Source: Pseudomonadota bacterium (lineage in GTDB: Bacteria > Chloroflexota > UBA6077 > JAJPHF01). Taken from it: 64,000 bases of DNA. The number at the start of each line of letters is the position of its first letter. Within the stretch, counting starts at the first letter, position 1. A program made the translations under genes and the position numbers. Below the pieces are notes generated by a model. It ran no database searches. It saw only the letters and a list, made by a program, of their open reading frames with translations, and had not been told where the DNA came from. Positions 33,560 to 43,972 of this stretch are shown one piece after another. The stretch is from positions 1 through 64,000 of the forward strand of contig JAJPHF010000176.1 of NCBI GenBank assembly GCA_021325365.1. The letters run 5' to 3'.

Positions 33560-35128
33560 ATGAACAGAGTGAAAGCGGTCGCCGCCGTGGGAACGGCCCT
33601 GGCGCTGTTTCTGAGTTTGATTGGGCATACCCTGGCGGGCGACGCGACCTATGGAGTGGTGGACACGAGCCCCCCGCCCGCGCCGACGGTCGCGCAGATC
33701 TCGCCCCGCACCCCGGCCGGGCCGGAGCAGCCCGGGGCGAGCGACATCGCGCCCGTCGTCCACGACGAGCAGCCGCGGCCGGCGAGTACCGTCGCCGCTG
33801 CGCCGGTCGGCCGGGACTCGACCGACGTGGCGAGCGGGGCGCCGGCTGGGCCGGCTCCCCGGGAGCACGGCCCGGTCGCCCGCGTGGTGGGCGGCGGGCC
33901 CGGCGGGCCAGCCGCGCTGTCCGGTGGCGGGCCGGCGGGGGCGCCGCCGCCCGTGGCGCTCCACGGGGCCGTCGACGCCGGGATCAGTCCGCCCGCCGTC
34001 ATGGGCCCGGCGCCGACCAGGGACCTGCGGGTCGCCGTCGTCCCGCCGAGCGTGAGCACGCTGGGGCCGAGCGGCCCCGCCAGCACGCCGATCGTCTACG
34101 CGACGCCGAGCCTGCCGGCGAGCACGCCTATCCGCAGCACCAGCACGCCGGTCGTGCCCGCGGCAACGCCGGCGCTCCCGAGTAGCGGGCCGACGGCCAT
34201 CCCTCCATCCGGCGGGTCCACGGGCGCGGTGGCGGCGGTCAGCCCGCCGGGCGCGTACAGCGGGCCGCAGGGACCCGGCGGCGGTAGCGGGGCCACGGGG
34301 CCGGGCGCGGGCGGCGCGGTGGTGCTGGCCGGCTTGCCGAGCCAGCGCGGCGTGCCGCCCGGGGGCGGCAGCTCGCCGCCCGGCGGCTCCGCCTGCGGCG
34401 GTGGCGTTACGCCGCCGGGTGGCACGACGGGCGGGATGCCGGGCGGGGGCTGCGGCGGCGGGGGGAGCGGCACCGGCTGTGCCTGGCCGGTCGGCTCGAC
34501 CGGCGGGACCGTGCCGGGCGGCAGCGGGCCGTGCGGCACGGGTGGTGCCGGCCCGTGCGGCGGGTCGAGCGGGATGCCGCCCGGGGCGGCAGGGAGCGGC
34601 GGGCCGTGCAGTGGGGGCCGCACCCCGTGCACCTGGCCGGGCGGGGCGCCGCCTGGCGCGCTAGCGGGCGGGGGCAGCCTGTGCGGCGCGGTCAGCGGCA
34701 CGACCTGCACCTGGTCGAGCGGGGCTTCGGCGACCGGCCCTGGCGGCGGCCCGAGCGCGTGCGGAGCGGCGCCACAGGGTGCGGGCAGCGCGAGCGCGCC
34801 GTGCGACCTTCGCGCCAGCACGGTGAGCGGCGCCAATGGTGGCGCGCGCGGGAGCGGCGGCGCCTGCGAGGAGGCCCTGGCGCATCCCGCGGCGCCCCGC
34901 ATCGACAGCGCGCCGGCCGTTCCTGCCGCGCCGCCCGCGCCGCCGGAGGAGGCCGTCGGCCGGCGCGTGGAGCGGCCGGTTCCCGCCGAAGACGAGCTAG
35001 TGGCCGCCCCGGGCGCGCCCGGGCGGGCCGGCGGCCTGCCGCCGCTGGCCGCCGCAGTGCCGCTGAGCAGTCTCGGCTTCGTCCTGACGGCCGGCGGGCT
35101 GTGGCTGCGGCGCCGCTGGGCGGCGTGA
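33560..35128 (+). CDS. Gly/Pro/Cys-rich surface protein with C-terminal anchor, probable sortase partner
   Basis: The 522-residue protein starts at ATG 33560 with a signal peptide (VAAVGTALALFLSLIGHTLAG). The first third is Pro/Ala/Val-rich with STP-type phrases. The middle is Gly/Pro-rich with paired cysteines and a repeated CxW motif: GCAWPVG, PCTWPGG and TCTWSSG. The C-terminus has LPPLAAAVPLSSLGFVLTAGGLWLRRRW, that is a hydrophobic helix followed by arginines, like a cell-wall sorting signal but without a standard LPxTG. The AGGAGG at 33541 supports the start. The open frame continues upstream to 32543 but is antisense to the sortase. Function unknown. Confidence 0.75.
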   Translation: MNRVKAVAAVGTALALFLSLIGHTLAGDATYGVVDTSPPPAPTVAQISPRTPAGPEQPGASDIAPVVHDEQPRPASTVAAAPVGRDSTDVASGAPAGPAPREHGPVARVVGGGPGGPAALSGGGPAGAPPPVALHGAVDAGISPPAVMGPAPTRDLRVAVVPPSVSTLGPSGPASTPIVYATPSLPASTPIRSTSTPVVPAATPALPSSGPTAIPPSGGSTGAVAAVSPPGAYSGPQGPGGGSGATGPGAGGAVVLAGLPSQRGVPPGGGSSPPGGSACGGGVTPPGGTTGGMPGGGCGGGGSGTGCAWPVGSTGGTVPGGSGPCGTGGAGPCGGSSGMPPGAAGSGGPCSGGRTPCTWPGGAPPGALAGGGSLCGAVSGTTCTWSSGASATGPGGGPSACGAAPQGAGSASAPCDLRASTVSGANGGARGSGGACEEALAHPAAPRIDSAPAVPAAPPAPPEEAVGRRVERPVPAEDELVAAPGAPGRAGGLPPLAAAVPLSSLGFVLTAGGLWLRRRWAA

Positions 35129-35215
35129 GGCTGCCTGCCCCCGACTCTCGGAGGCGGCTGGACGCGCTTCCGGGATGATCGATCCCTGCGATGGCGGCTG
35201 GCGGCGGGGATGAGT

Positions 35216-35264
35216 CCGCGCAGGGGCGGGCTCGGCCGAGTCAGCCAAGCCCGCCCCTGCGCGG
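35216..35264. terminator. Bidirectional terminator between surface-protein gene and gyrB
   Basis: A 17-bp perfect stem (35216-35232 with 35248-35264; arm CCGCGCAGGGGCGGGCT) with a 15-base loop sits between convergent genes, ten bases from the gyrB stop. Confidence 0.8.
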
Positions 35265-35273
35265 TGCGTCGGC

Positions 35274-37295
<2,022 letters not shown>

Positions 37296-37409
37296 TCAGG
37301 CGAGGACGAGGATGCGCCTCGAAGCGGCGGACGCTGGGCGATGACCGCCGTGGCTCGACGGCAGGCGAGGAGAGGTCCAGCTCGCGAATTCAGGCGCGCT
37401 CACAACAAT

Positions 37410-37418
37410 ATTCTAGCA
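37410..37418 (-). promoter_or_regulatory. Extended -10 promoter for gyrB in an AT-rich patch
   Basis: On the minus strand TGC-TAGAAT lies in a short AT-rich stretch (37400-37442) inside the 470-bp gap between gyrB and transketolase. It implies a leader of about 185 bases for gyrB. The rest of the gap holds no gene I can support. Confidence 0.5.
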
Positions 37419-37644
37419 AACCGATGCCTATATATTAAAGAAGGCGCTCGGGCCCGCGGCACCCCCGAAACGGGCGCCGGAGCCAGGCGCGGCGCGGCCT
37501 TATGGTCTGTCATGCGACACGCCGGTCGTGCCCCGGGGCCATCGCGGGCAGCGGTCGACCGGCGGCCGGCGTGGGCGCGCGGGGGCTCGGCGGCGCCGAG
37601 CGGCACGCGGCCTGCAACGTAGCCGCTGCCGCTATCCTGGTTGG

Positions 37645-37650
37645 TACACT
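37645..37650 (+). promoter_or_regulatory. Putative -10 box (TACACT) for transketolase
   Basis: TACACT preceded by TGG (extended -10 form) lies 40 bases before the transketolase ATG, with no clear -35. Confidence 0.4.
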
Positions 37651-37689
37651 GAGGGTAACGGACTCGCGCCTCGCCGAGAGGAGACCGCT

Positions 37690-39606
37690 ATGACGTCGCC
37701 TGCCCGGACCGCGGTCGATCCGCAGGTCCACGAGCTTGCCCAGCAACTGCGGGTGGATAGCATCCGCGCCACCACCGCCGCCGGCTCGGGCCACCCCACG
37801 TCGTCGATGTCCGCGGCGGACCTGATGGCCGTGCTGCAAGCGCGCTACCTGCGCTATGACTTCGCCAACCCGAAGAACCCGAACAACGACCACTTCCTGC
37901 TGTCGAAGGGGCACGCGGCGCCGCTGCTCTACGCGTTCTACAAGGCCGCCGGGGCGATCGACGACGCGGAGCTGCTGACGCTGCGCAAGTTCGGCAGCCG
38001 CCTCCAGGGCCACCCGGTGCCCGTGCTGCCGTGGGTGGACGTGGCGACGGGCTCGCTCGGGCAGGGGCTGCCGATCGGCGTCGGCGTCGGGCTGTCGGGG
38101 CAGTACCTAGAGCACGCCTCGTACCGCGTGTGGGTCTTGCTGGGCGACAGCGAGATGGCCGAGGGCTCCGTCTGGGAGGCGTTCGACCACGCTGCGCACT
38201 ACCGCCTGGGCAACCTGATCGCGATTGTCGACGTGAACCGGCTCGGCCAGCGCGGCGAGACCGAGCTGGGCTGGAACACGCGCGCCTACGCCGAGCGCGC
38301 CCGCGCCTTCGGCTGGCACGCCATCGAGATCGACGGCCACGATCTGGAGGCCATCGACCAGGCGTACGCCGAGGCGACGGCGCACACGGACGGGCCGGTG
38401 GCCATCATCGCCAAGACCGTGAAGGGCAAGGGCGTCTCGTTCCTGGAGAACAAGGAGGGCTGGCACGGCAAGGCGCTCAGCGCTGACGAGGCGAAGCGGG
38501 CGCTGAGCGAGCTGGGCGGCGAGCGCCACCTGGTGGTGAAGCCGCAGTTGCCCCCGAGCAACGGCGCCCCGCACCTCGGCCGCGAGCCGCTGAAGCTCCC
38601 CACCTACGAGCAGGGCAAGAGCATCGCCACCCGCAAGGTGTACGGCGAGGCGCTGCGGGCGCTGGGCGCGGCGCGCGCCGACGTGGTGGCCCTCGACGCC
38701 GAGGTGAGCAACTCGACCTATGCCGAAGACTTCGCCGAGGCGTACCCCGACCGCTTCTTCGAGATGTACATCGCCGAGCAGCAAATGGTCGCCGCGGCGG
38801 TCGGCCTGCAAGTTCGCGGCTGGGCGCCGTTCGCCTCGACGTTCGCCACGTTCTTCACCCGCGCCTACGACTTCATCCGCATGGCGGCCATCTCGCGCGC
38901 GAATGTGCGGCTGTGCGGCTCGCACGCGGGCGTGGCCATCGGCGAGGACGGGCCGTCGCAGATGGCGCTCGAAGACCTGGCCATGATGCGCGCGGTCCAC
39001 GGCAGCATGGTGCTGTACCCGTGCGACGGCAACCAGACGGCGAAGCTCGTCGCGGCGATGGCGGACCACACGGGAATCAGCTATTTGCGCACGACGCGCG
39101 GCGCCACGCCCGTGATCTACGGTACCGACGAGGAGTTCCCGGTGGGCGGCAGCAAGGTGCTGCGCCGGTCGGACCAGGATCAGGTGGCGGTGATTGGCGC
39201 GGGCGTGACGCTGCACGAGGCGCTGGCGGCGCATGACACGCTTAAGGGCGAAGGCATCGCCATCCGCGTGATCGACGCCTACTCGGTGAAGCCGATCGAC
39301 GCGGCCACGCTGCGGCAGGCGGCGCGTGACACCGGCGGCCGGCTCGTGGTGGTCGAGGACCACTATCCGGAGGGCGGGCTGGGCGACGCGGTGCTCGACG
39401 CCTTCGCGGCCGCCGGCGATGCCGCGCCTGCCAAGGATGGCGGCGCTGGGGCGGGCGCACCGGCCGATCCGGCGGCGCTGCCGCGCGTGGTGAAGCTCGC
39501 CGTGCGGGAGATGCCCACGTCGGGCAAGCCCGCCGAGCTGATGAATGCGGCCGGCATCTCCGCGCCGCACATCGTCGCCGCCGTGAAGGAGCTACTCGGC
39601 AAGTAA
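37690..39606 (+). CDS. tkt: Transketolase
   Basis: The 638-residue full-length enzyme has the N-terminal thiamine diphosphate domain (GSGHPTSSMSAADL, SKGHAAPLLYA, GSLGQGLPIGVG and the GDSEMAEGSVWEA metal site). The central pyrimidine domain (EMYIAEQQMVAAAVGL, HAGVAIGEDGPSQMALED) and a C-terminal domain follow. A short Gly/Ala insertion (AAPAKDGGAGAGAPADPAAL) lies near the C-terminus. The ATG at 37690 follows GAGAGGAGA. It transfers two-carbon ketol units in the pentose phosphate pathway. LipA follows 12 bases later and may share the transcript. Confidence 0.96.
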   Translation: MTSPARTAVDPQVHELAQQLRVDSIRATTAAGSGHPTSSMSAADLMAVLQARYLRYDFANPKNPNNDHFLLSKGHAAPLLYAFYKAAGAIDDAELLTLRKFGSRLQGHPVPVLPWVDVATGSLGQGLPIGVGVGLSGQYLEHASYRVWVLLGDSEMAEGSVWEAFDHAAHYRLGNLIAIVDVNRLGQRGETELGWNTRAYAERARAFGWHAIEIDGHDLEAIDQAYAEATAHTDGPVAIIAKTVKGKGVSFLENKEGWHGKALSADEAKRALSELGGERHLVVKPQLPPSNGAPHLGREPLKLPTYEQGKSIATRKVYGEALRALGAARADVVALDAEVSNSTYAEDFAEAYPDRFFEMYIAEQQMVAAAVGLQVRGWAPFASTFATFFTRAYDFIRMAAISRANVRLCGSHAGVAIGEDGPSQMALEDLAMMRAVHGSMVLYPCDGNQTAKLVAAMADHTGISYLRTTRGATPVIYGTDEEFPVGGSKVLRRSDQDQVAVIGAGVTLHEALAAHDTLKGEGIAIRVIDAYSVKPIDAATLRQAARDTGGRLVVVEDHYPEGGLGDAVLDAFAAAGDAAPAKDGGAGAGAPADPAALPRVVKLAVREMPTSGKPAELMNAAGISAPHIVAAVKELLGK

Positions 39607-39618
39607 GGAGCGTTCGTC

Positions 39619-40578
39619 TTGCTCGACCAGTCGCCGCCTGGCGTGCCCCTGCCGCTCTATCCGGCGCTGTCGCGGCCCGCGCGCCTGAACCCGAACGTAC
39701 CGGTGGTGCGCGAGCCGCGCCAGCCGCGGCCCGACTGGCTGAAAGTGCGCTTCCCGGGCGGGCCGGAATACCTGCGGCTGCGGCGGCTGATGCGCGACCT
39801 CGACCTGCACACCGTCTGCGAGGAAGCGCGCTGCCCGAACATGGGCGAGTGCTGGGAGCAGGGCACCGCCACGCTGATGCTGCTCGGCGACGTCTGCACG
39901 CGCGCCTGCGGCTTCTGCTCGGTGACGACTGGCCGCCCCACGGGGCTCGACACGGCCGAGCCGGCGCGCGTGGCGGAGGCGGTGGCGCGCATGGGGCTGC
40001 GGCACGCGGTGCTCACGTCGGTGACGCGCGACGACGTGCCGGACGGCGGCGCGGCGATCTTCGCGGAGACGATCGAGTGTATCCACGCGCGCGTGCCCGG
40101 CTGCTCGGTCGAGGTGCTGATCCCCGACCTGCTCGGCAACTGGGACGCGCTGGCGGTCATCATGGCCGCCCGCCCCGAGATCCTGAACCACAACACCGAG
40201 ACGGTACCGCGTCTGTATCGCCGGGTGCGCCCCAAGGCCGAGTATGAGCGCTCGCTGGAGCTACTGGAGCGCGCGAAGCTGCTGGCGCCCGACCGCCCCA
40301 CCAAGTCGGGCCTGATGCTCGGCCTGGGCGAGACGCGCGCCGAGCTGCTGGAGGTCTTTGGCGACCTGCGCGCCGTCGGCTGCGACATCCTGACGCTCGG
40401 CCAGTACCTCCAGCCGACCCCCCGCCACCTGCCCATCGAGCGGTACGTCTCGCCCGACGAGTTCGCCGCGCTGCGCCGTGAGGCGCTTGCCCTCGGCTTC
40501 CCCCACGTCGAGGCCGGCCCCCTCGTCCGCAGCTCCTACCACGCCCGCGAGCAAGTCGACGCGCTGCAGCCGCACTGA
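39619..40578 (+). CDS. lipA: Lipoyl synthase
   Basis: The 319-residue radical SAM enzyme starts at a TTG with AAGGAG upstream. The auxiliary cluster cysteines are in [12 protein letters not shown] and the radical SAM cluster in CTRACGFC. The motifs [26 protein letters not shown] and [10 protein letters not shown] are typical. The C-terminal serine ligand motif is represented by [10 protein letters not shown]. It inserts two sulfurs into octanoyl groups to make the lipoyl cofactor. LipB is not in the window. Confidence 0.97.
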   Translation: MLDQSPPGVPLPLYPALSRPARLNPNVPVVREPRQPRPDWLKVRFPGGPEYLRLRRLMRDLDLHTVCEEARCPNMGECWEQGTATLMLLGDVCTRACGFCSVTTGRPTGLDTAEPARVAEAVARMGLRHAVLTSVTRDDVPDGGAAIFAETIECIHARVPGCSVEVLIPDLLGNWDALAVIMAARPEILNHNTETVPRLYRRVRPKAEYERSLELLERAKLLAPDRPTKSGLMLGLGETRAELLEVFGDLRAVGCDILTLGQYLQPTPRHLPIERYVSPDEFAALRREALALGFPHVEAGPLVRSSYHAREQVDALQPH

Positions 40579-40672
40579 CCGTCTCGGCGCCGCGGCTATC
40601 CCGTTGGGTCTGGGCGCGCGCTCCGCGTAGAATCAGCCAAAAGCTGGATGCCGTACCGTAGCGAGGTGCCCG

Positions 40673-40903
40673 ATGGACACGATCACCAAGTTGAGTAGCA
40701 GGGGCCAGGTCACCGTCCCCAAGAGCGTGCGCGACGCGCTCGGCCTCCGACCGGGCGACGAGATTGAGTTCGTCAAGGACACGATGGGATTCCGCGTGCA
40801 GAAGCGGGTGGATGGCTCGCGATTCGCGCGGTGGCGCGGCCATTTCAAGGACTTAGAAGGCCAGGACCCCGATGAACTGATCGAGCAGTGGCGCGGCGAA
40901 TGA
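40673..40903 (+). CDS. AbrB/VapB-type antitoxin
   Basis: The 76-residue protein begins TKLSSRGQVTVPKSVRDALGLRPGDEIEF, the swapped-hairpin AbrB/SpoVT fold used by VapB antitoxins. The C-terminal tail (ARWRGHFKDLEGQDPDELIEQW) would wrap the toxin. Its stop codon overlaps the start of the PIN-domain gene (ATGA), the usual toxin-antitoxin coupling. Confidence 0.92.
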   Translation: MDTITKLSSRGQVTVPKSVRDALGLRPGDEIEFVKDTMGFRVQKRVDGSRFARWRGHFKDLEGQDPDELIEQWRGE

Positions 40904-41367
40904 TCACCGCGGTGGACACCAACATAGTGCTGGACGTGATGATCCCGGATGCCCCACACCATCACGAATCTGAGCGCGCTCTGATGGAAGCCAATGCTTC
41001 TGGACCGCTAATAATCAGCGAACCTGTCTACGCAGAGCTAGCCAGCCGGTTCCCTCACCAGCGGGAGTTCGACCAATTCCTGGCGGACGCGCGCCTGCGA
41101 TTCGAGCCATCCCTGCCCGCCGCGCTCCATGCTGGTGGCGTGGCCTGGGGGATGTACATTCGCCGGCGACCCACGGGGCTCGAATGCCCTCAGTGTGGCG
41201 CCCAGCAGAGCACGCGCTGTCCGCAATGCGGGGCGAGCAGCCAGCCACGGCAGCATCTCAGCGCCGACTTCATCGTCGGCGCCCACGCGCTCTTACAGGC
41301 AGACCGACTCCTGACGCGCGACCGCCGCTACTACCGCACCTACTTCCCGACGCTCCAGCTCGGCTGA
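40900..41367 (+). CDS. PIN-domain toxin (VapC-like) with Cys-rich insertion
   Basis: The 155-residue PIN domain has the acidic site residues Asp6 (AVDTN), a Glu in SEPVYAEL and an Asp in SADFIVGAHAL, and ends with LLTRDRRYYRTYFP. Between these lies an insertion with two CPQCG motifs (ECPQCGAQQSTRCPQCG), likely a zinc ribbon. The gene overlaps its antitoxin by four bases. By family it is an endoribonuclease inhibited by the AbrB-type partner. Confidence 0.92.
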   Translation: MITAVDTNIVLDVMIPDAPHHHESERALMEANASGPLIISEPVYAELASRFPHQREFDQFLADARLRFEPSLPAALHAGGVAWGMYIRRRPTGLECPQCGAQQSTRCPQCGASSQPRQHLSADFIVGAHALLQADRLLTRDRRYYRTYFPTLQLG

Positions 41368-41415
41368 CGCCCGCTCTCTCTCGGCACTCAGGCTACCCGG
41401 CGAACAGGAGAACAC

Positions 41416-42531
41416 ATGGCCGCGCCATCGCCCCGCTACCGTCTGCGCGCCACGCTGCTGCCGGAGGGCGACCGCGCGGTCGACCTGTGGGTAGCCGACG
41501 GGCGCCTGACGTTTGCGCCGCAGGATGGCGCCGAGGAGCTAGCGCCGGCGGGCGGCTATGCGCTGGCGGGGCTCGTGGACTGCCACGCGCACCTGACGCT
41601 CGACGCGGGCAACACCGGCCTGCCGCTGGGGAGCGCCGAGCTGGTCGCGGCTAACCGGCGTGGGTATCTCGACGCGGGCGTGCTGCTGCTGCGCGACATC
41701 GGCGCGGTAAGCGACGCGACGCTCGGCCTGCCCGCCGGCGACGGCCTGCCCCGCGTGCAGCCGGCGGGCCGCTTCCTCGCGCCGCCGGGCGGGTACTTCG
41801 GCATTCAGCAGGAGACGGCCGCCGCCGATCTGGCCCAAGTGGCGGTGCAGCAGGTCGCGGGCGGCGCGCGCTGGGTGAAGATCATCGCCGACTGGCCGCA
41901 CGATGGCACCGGTGCGCTCGTCGATCTGGCGCGCGGCGCCGTGAACTACCCAGTCGAGGCCGTGCGGCAGGCCGTCGCGGCGGTCCACCGCGCCGGCGGG
42001 CGCGTGGCGGTCCACGCCATCGCGCGGGGCGGCATCGCGCTTGGCGTCGCCGCGGGCGTGGACAGCATCGAGCACGCCTGGGCGCTCGACGACGCGCTCC
42101 TCGATGGGATGGCGGCGCAGGGAATCGCCTGGACGCCCACGGCGGCGATCAGCCTCGGCTGGCTGCGCAACGCCGCGGCGATGGGGGAGCGAGAGACGGC
42201 CGCCTGGCTGGGCGAGTGGGCCGAGCGGTTCCGCGCGCTGCTGCCCCGTGCCCGCGCGCTCGGCGTGCCGGTGCTGGCTGGGACCGATCTGCTGCCGCCG
42301 GGCGGCGTGGCCTACGAGGTGGCGGCGCTGCACGAGCTGGGCCTGAGCCCCGCGGACGCGCTGGCCGCCGCGTCCACCGCCGCTCGCGCCTACCTCGGCT
42401 ACCCGGCGCTCGATGACGGCGCCCCCGCCGACCTCGTCCTCTATCCCGCCGACCCCCGCGACTCCCCCGAGCTACTCCTCCACCCCTCGCTCGTCATGCT
42501 CGGCGGCCAGATCGTACGCCGCGGGGGCTGA
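41416..42531 (+). CDS. Amidohydrolase family protein
   Basis: The 371-residue metal-dependent hydrolase has the first metal motif VDCHAHLTLD, a Lys in RWVKIIADWP, histidines in VAVHAIARGG and SIEHAWALDD, and the catalytic Asp in VLAGTDLLPPGG. The order matches imidazolonepropionase/Xaa-Pro dipeptidase-like members of the superfamily. The substrate is unknown. It follows the toxin-antitoxin pair by 48 bases and ends convergent to ispG. Confidence 0.9.
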   Translation: MAAPSPRYRLRATLLPEGDRAVDLWVADGRLTFAPQDGAEELAPAGGYALAGLVDCHAHLTLDAGNTGLPLGSAELVAANRRGYLDAGVLLLRDIGAVSDATLGLPAGDGLPRVQPAGRFLAPPGGYFGIQQETAAADLAQVAVQQVAGGARWVKIIADWPHDGTGALVDLARGAVNYPVEAVRQAVAAVHRAGGRVAVHAIARGGIALGVAAGVDSIEHAWALDDALLDGMAAQGIAWTPTAAISLGWLRNAAAMGERETAAWLGEWAERFRALLPRARALGVPVLAGTDLLPPGGVAYEVAALHELGLSPADALAAASTAARAYLGYPALDDGAPADLVLYPADPRDSPELLLHPSLVMLGGQIVRRGG

Positions 42532-42539
42532 AGCACCGC

Positions 42540-43745
42540 TCAGCGGCGGGGCGGGATCTTCTCGAGGAACTGGATGACCTCGTCGTGGCCGTGGACCTGG
42601 CCCGCCTTAGGCTGGCGCGGGGCGTAGCGGCGCTCGCCCGTGACGCCCGCGACCTCGGCGCGGCCCGCGGGCGCCTCGAAGCGCTCGATCTCGTCGAGCA
42701 GCGCGGCCACCGCTTGATCCTGGGGCACGCGGCGCACGGGGCGCCCCTGCTTGTAGATCATCACCGCGTCCTTGCCGCCGACCACCGCCAGGTCGGAGCC
42801 GGACGCCTCGCCGGGGCCGTTCACGACGCAGCCCATTACGGCCACCCGGAGCTGCTTCTTCACGCCTTGCAGCGCATCTTCGACCGATTGAGCCAGGGCC
42901 ACCTGGTCCACCTCGGCGCGGCCGCAGCTCGGGCAGGCAGTGAGCACCGGCCCACGGGCGCGGATCTCCAGGCTCTTCAGGATCTCGTAGGCGACTTTCA
43001 CCTCGTCGGTCTTGTCGGGCGTGTTCAGCGAGACGCGCAGCGTGTCGCCGATGCCGTCGTAGAGCAGTGTGCCGATGCCGACCGACGACTTGATGGCGCC
43101 GCTCCAGGCGGTCCCGGACTCGGTCACGCCGAGGTGCAGCGGATAGTCCACCTGCTGCGACAGCAGGCGGTAGGCGCGCACCATCTGCGGCACGTCACTG
43201 AACTTCACCGAGATGATGATGTCGTGGAAGTCCAGCTCTTCCAGCAGGCGCACGTAGCCGGTGGCCGACTCGACGGCCGCCTCGGGCGATGGGTAGCCGT
43301 ACTTGTCGAGCAGCCGCTTGTCGATGCTGCCCGCGTTCACGCCGACCCGGATGGGGATGCGCGCCTCGCGGCAGGCGTCCACCACCTGCTGCACGCCGGC
43401 CATGCCGTCGCGGTACAGGATGTTGCCGGGGTTGATGCGGATCTTGTCGGCGCCCTGGGCGATCGCTTCGAGGGCCAGGAGATAGTCGAAGTGGATGTCG
43501 GCGACGAGCGGGATGTGGATGCGCGGTTTGATGCGGCCAATGGCCTGCGCGGCCTCCTTCGTCGGCGCGGCGACACGGATGACCTCGCAGCCGGCCTCTT
43601 CGAGGGCGTGGATCTGTGCGACCGTCGCCTCCACGTCCTTCGTGTCGGTGTCGCACATCGATTGCACCACGATGGGCGCATCGCCGCCGACCGGCACGTT
43701 GCCGATCCACACCTTGCGTGTCGGGCGCCGCTCGATCGTCGTCAT
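42540..43745 (-). CDS. ispG: 4-hydroxy-3-methylbut-2-enyl diphosphate synthase (IspG)
   Basis: The 401-residue TIM-barrel plus Fe-S protein begins RRPTRKVWIGNVPVGGDAPIVVQSMCDTDTKD. It carries the cluster cysteines in LTACPSCGR and GCVVNGPGEA, with the glutamate typical of this enzyme nearby. It catalyses the sixth step of the MEP isoprenoid pathway. IspH lies upstream on the same strand, so the last two MEP steps are neighbours. The 226-bp gap between them holds two GGGGACGAGCCCC repeats. Confidence 0.97.
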   Translation of the reverse strand: MTTIERRPTRKVWIGNVPVGGDAPIVVQSMCDTDTKDVEATVAQIHALEEAGCEVIRVAAPTKEAAQAIGRIKPRIHIPLVADIHFDYLLALEAIAQGADKIRINPGNILYRDGMAGVQQVVDACREARIPIRVGVNAGSIDKRLLDKYGYPSPEAAVESATGYVRLLEELDFHDIIISVKFSDVPQMVRAYRLLSQQVDYPLHLGVTESGTAWSGAIKSSVGIGTLLYDGIGDTLRVSLNTPDKTDEVKVAYEILKSLEIRARGPVLTACPSCGRAEVDQVALAQSVEDALQGVKKQLRVAVMGCVVNGPGEASGSDLAVVGGKDAVMIYKQGRPVRRVPQDQAVAALLDEIERFEAPAGRAEVAGVTGERRYAPRQPKAGQVHGHDEVIQFLEKIPPRR

Positions 43746-43813
43746 GCTGTGTTGCTCCTGCCCGGCCGTCGGGTGTCCCGACGTGCCCAGTTGCCGGCGC
43801 GCGCACCAGGTAC

Positions 43814-43847
43814 GGCCGGGCGGCAGGGGACGAGCCCCTGCCCTACC
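43814..43847. repeat. GGGGACGAGCCCC hairpin repeat, copy 1
   Basis: GGCCGGGCGGCAGGGGACGA continues into GCCCCTGCCCTACC. An 8-bp stem GGCAGGGG/CCCCTGCC has loop ACGAG. Two more copies in the same orientation lie at 43883-43914 and 50451-50484. Confidence 0.75.
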
Positions 43848-43882
43848 TTCTGGCGTCTGTGACCTGGCGGGGCGCTGGCCCC

Positions 43883-43914
43883 GGCCGGCGGCGGGGGACG
43901 AGCCCCTGCCCTAC
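43883..43914. repeat. GGGGACGAGCCCC hairpin repeat, copy 2
   Basis: This is the second copy in the ispH-ispG gap, 69 bases from copy 1, with GGCGGGGGACGAGCCCC followed by TGCCCTAC. It differs from copy 1 at one stem base, leaving a G-T wobble. Confidence 0.75.
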
Positions 43915-43972
43915 GTCTCCGTTCGGCCTGCGACTGAAATCAGACTGCGTCGCATTCCGGGCTATCAAATGC

